From NCBI GenBank assembly GCA_963377175.1, contig CAUJNA010000857.1, positions 401,001 to 465,000 on the forward strand: a stretch of 64,000 nucleotides of DNA, written 5' to 3'. Below are positions 62,970-64,000 of the stretch, in pieces. The translations under genes and the position numbers were made by a program. The notes under the pieces are model-generated. The model searched no databases, had not been told where the DNA came from, and saw only the letters and a program-made list of their open reading frames with translations. The first letter of the stretch is position 1. Every line of letters begins with the position of its first letter. This stretch comes from Effrenium voratum. Taxonomy: Eukaryota; Sar; Dinophyceae; Suessiales; Symbiodiniaceae.

Positions 62970-63032
62970 TTGAGTCTATTTGGTAGGGGAACCCTGCCCC
63001 GGAAACGGGTAAAAGGGCACTACTGGGGGACC
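62970..63032. mobile_element. Family A element, right part only (A7)
   Basis: Only the core from TGGTAGGGGAACC to CACTACTGGGGGACC is present; the left half is missing or replaced. Confidence 0.65.
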
Positions 63033-63582
63033 TTTTTGATGTTGGTGCTTCATCATTTTGGGGGCCCCCCGATCTGGACACATGCCTAAATGTCAGATCT
63101 CGATTTGCTCTGGTTGCACGGAGAATCAAGACGCCGCCTGCCTCCAGAATAGCTCGCCAGCGGCAAAAGGGCGTGTCTTTTTGTGAGGGTATCCCTTTTG
63201 ATTGAATTTTCAGGAAAGCCAAAAGGAAAACCACCCTTTACGGGTCCCCTGCAAAACAACCATCCAAAAGGACCTATTCCAAGGCTCCTTTGCCTGATTT
63301 GACCTGAACAAAAAAGTTTGGCTTCGATGGCACAGGGTAATCAAGAACAAGTTGGACACATGAGAAAAATGCCACGGTCTGTGGGTGTTTGTTTTTCTTT
63401 GCGATATCTAGGTATCTGTCTTTTTGGTAGACCCCAAATGAGTTGCTGTCCCTTTGGCTTTCCCTGTAAAACCGCCACAAACAATGGGTGTGTGTGTGTG
63501 TGCAGCGCCGCCCTGATCTCAGTCATGACTCATGACCACAGCCATTTCCCTTTAAAACCAACATGATAAACATGAATCAATC

Positions 63583-63696
63583 CTAGGTCCTCCAGTAGAG
63601 AGGATAGAATAAGGGTACCCGATTTTTTCTGTAGTCGATTTTAGTAGGGGAACTATCCCCCCAAAAAGGGTCAAAGGGCACTACTGGGGGACCTAG
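63583..63696. mobile_element. Family A inverted-repeat element, copy A6
   Basis: Well-preserved ends CTAGGTCCTCCAGTAG and CTACTGGGGGACCTAG, the second being the complement of the first with one difference. No adjoining exon seen. Confidence 0.85.
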
Positions 63697-63730
63697 CCAG
63701 TCTTGTCCAGGCCACCTTTAAAAAGGAACC

Positions 63731-63835
63731 GGAGGGAAGAGGGATGTGGATCCAAGGGGCAAGTTCGAAAAGTCGCAGGAGCTGCGGCGCCGTTCCAGCA
63801 GCGGGTTGGGCTTGGTCTTGATGGAGGAAACCACC
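63731..63835 (-). CDS. Putative internal exon
   Basis: Acceptor GACTCAG, donor CCG/GTTCCT on minus; peptide VVSSIKTKPNPLLERRRSSC and on. It is the highest-coordinate island, so the gene probably extends beyond the window. Confidence 0.5.
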
Positions 63836-64000
63836 TGAGTCATAATCCAAACCCGGTATTAAAATGGTTCACCCAGAACCATGTAAAGAATTGAGAAGGC
63901 GGCCGCCGCTATTTATGGTTGGGATTTTCCCTTACCAACCTTCATCTACCCGGGTTTTGATTGTGGCTCACCTGGCGAACGGGACTTGGACCCCAACAGG

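Noticed and set aside
1..64000. CRISPR array, tRNA or rRNA genes, dinoflagellate spliced-leader sequence
   Set aside because: None found by eye; repeats here are inverted or simple repeats without regular spacers.

Overview
The window looks like nuclear DNA of a microalgal eukaryote, most likely a dinoflagellate. Reasons: a Ty1/copia retroelement whose retropepsin, integrase and PC-motif modules resemble the copia ORFs common in dinoflagellate genomes (recalled family knowledge, not a search); an otherwise intron-dominated sequence with GC-rich exon islands of 35-170 bp; and short inverted-repeat elements sitting exactly at intron ends. I found no tRNA, rRNA, CRISPR array, bacterial operon or dinoflagellate spliced-leader sequence.

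Layout. (1) 1-7746: intron-like DNA with copies of short inverted-repeat element families and a few exon-like islands. (2) 7747-31623: one very large (23.9 kb) LTR retrotransposon on the minus strand. The LTRs start and end with TGTGATT/AATCACA. Reading on the minus strand, the order is 5' LTR, gag (N-terminal disordered part; then coiled coil, two Cys-rich zinc clusters, capsid-like region, two CCCH fingers), protease, integrase, a DNA-cytosine-methyltransferase-like module, a dUTPase, reverse transcriptase and RNase H, then about 9 kb of extra sense ORFs (2041, 291 and 683 aa) of unknown role, a 3' UTR rich in hairpins, a polypurine tract and the 3' LTR. (3) 31624-64000: about 20 exon-like islands, nearly all on the minus strand, embedded in intron DNA full of short inverted-repeat elements.

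Two observations stand out. First, the retroelement carries at least 77 small inverted repeats that would fold, in the element's own RNA, into hairpins with stems of 4-11 bp and a GNUA tetraloop (GUUA, GAUA or GGUA). The stems differ from copy to copy, fall in all three codon positions, and also occur in the UTR, the inter-ORF spacer and both LTRs. I saw none of comparable quality in the flanks. They resemble a set of dispersed protein-binding or packaging hairpins. Second, at least six short inverted-repeat elements of two families (A and E), and probably others, abut putative minus-strand exons so that the element terminus supplies the AG of the 3' splice site. This is the signature of introners, mobile elements that create introns.

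The retroelement ORFs are separated by four frame junctions, all of the -1 type, with short homopolymers at or near them. One (gag to pol, ATTTTTAG) looks like a candidate programmed frameshift, but single-base deletions or homopolymer under-calling explain the set equally well. All coordinates, counts and exon borders come from reading by eye; exon borders are approximate.
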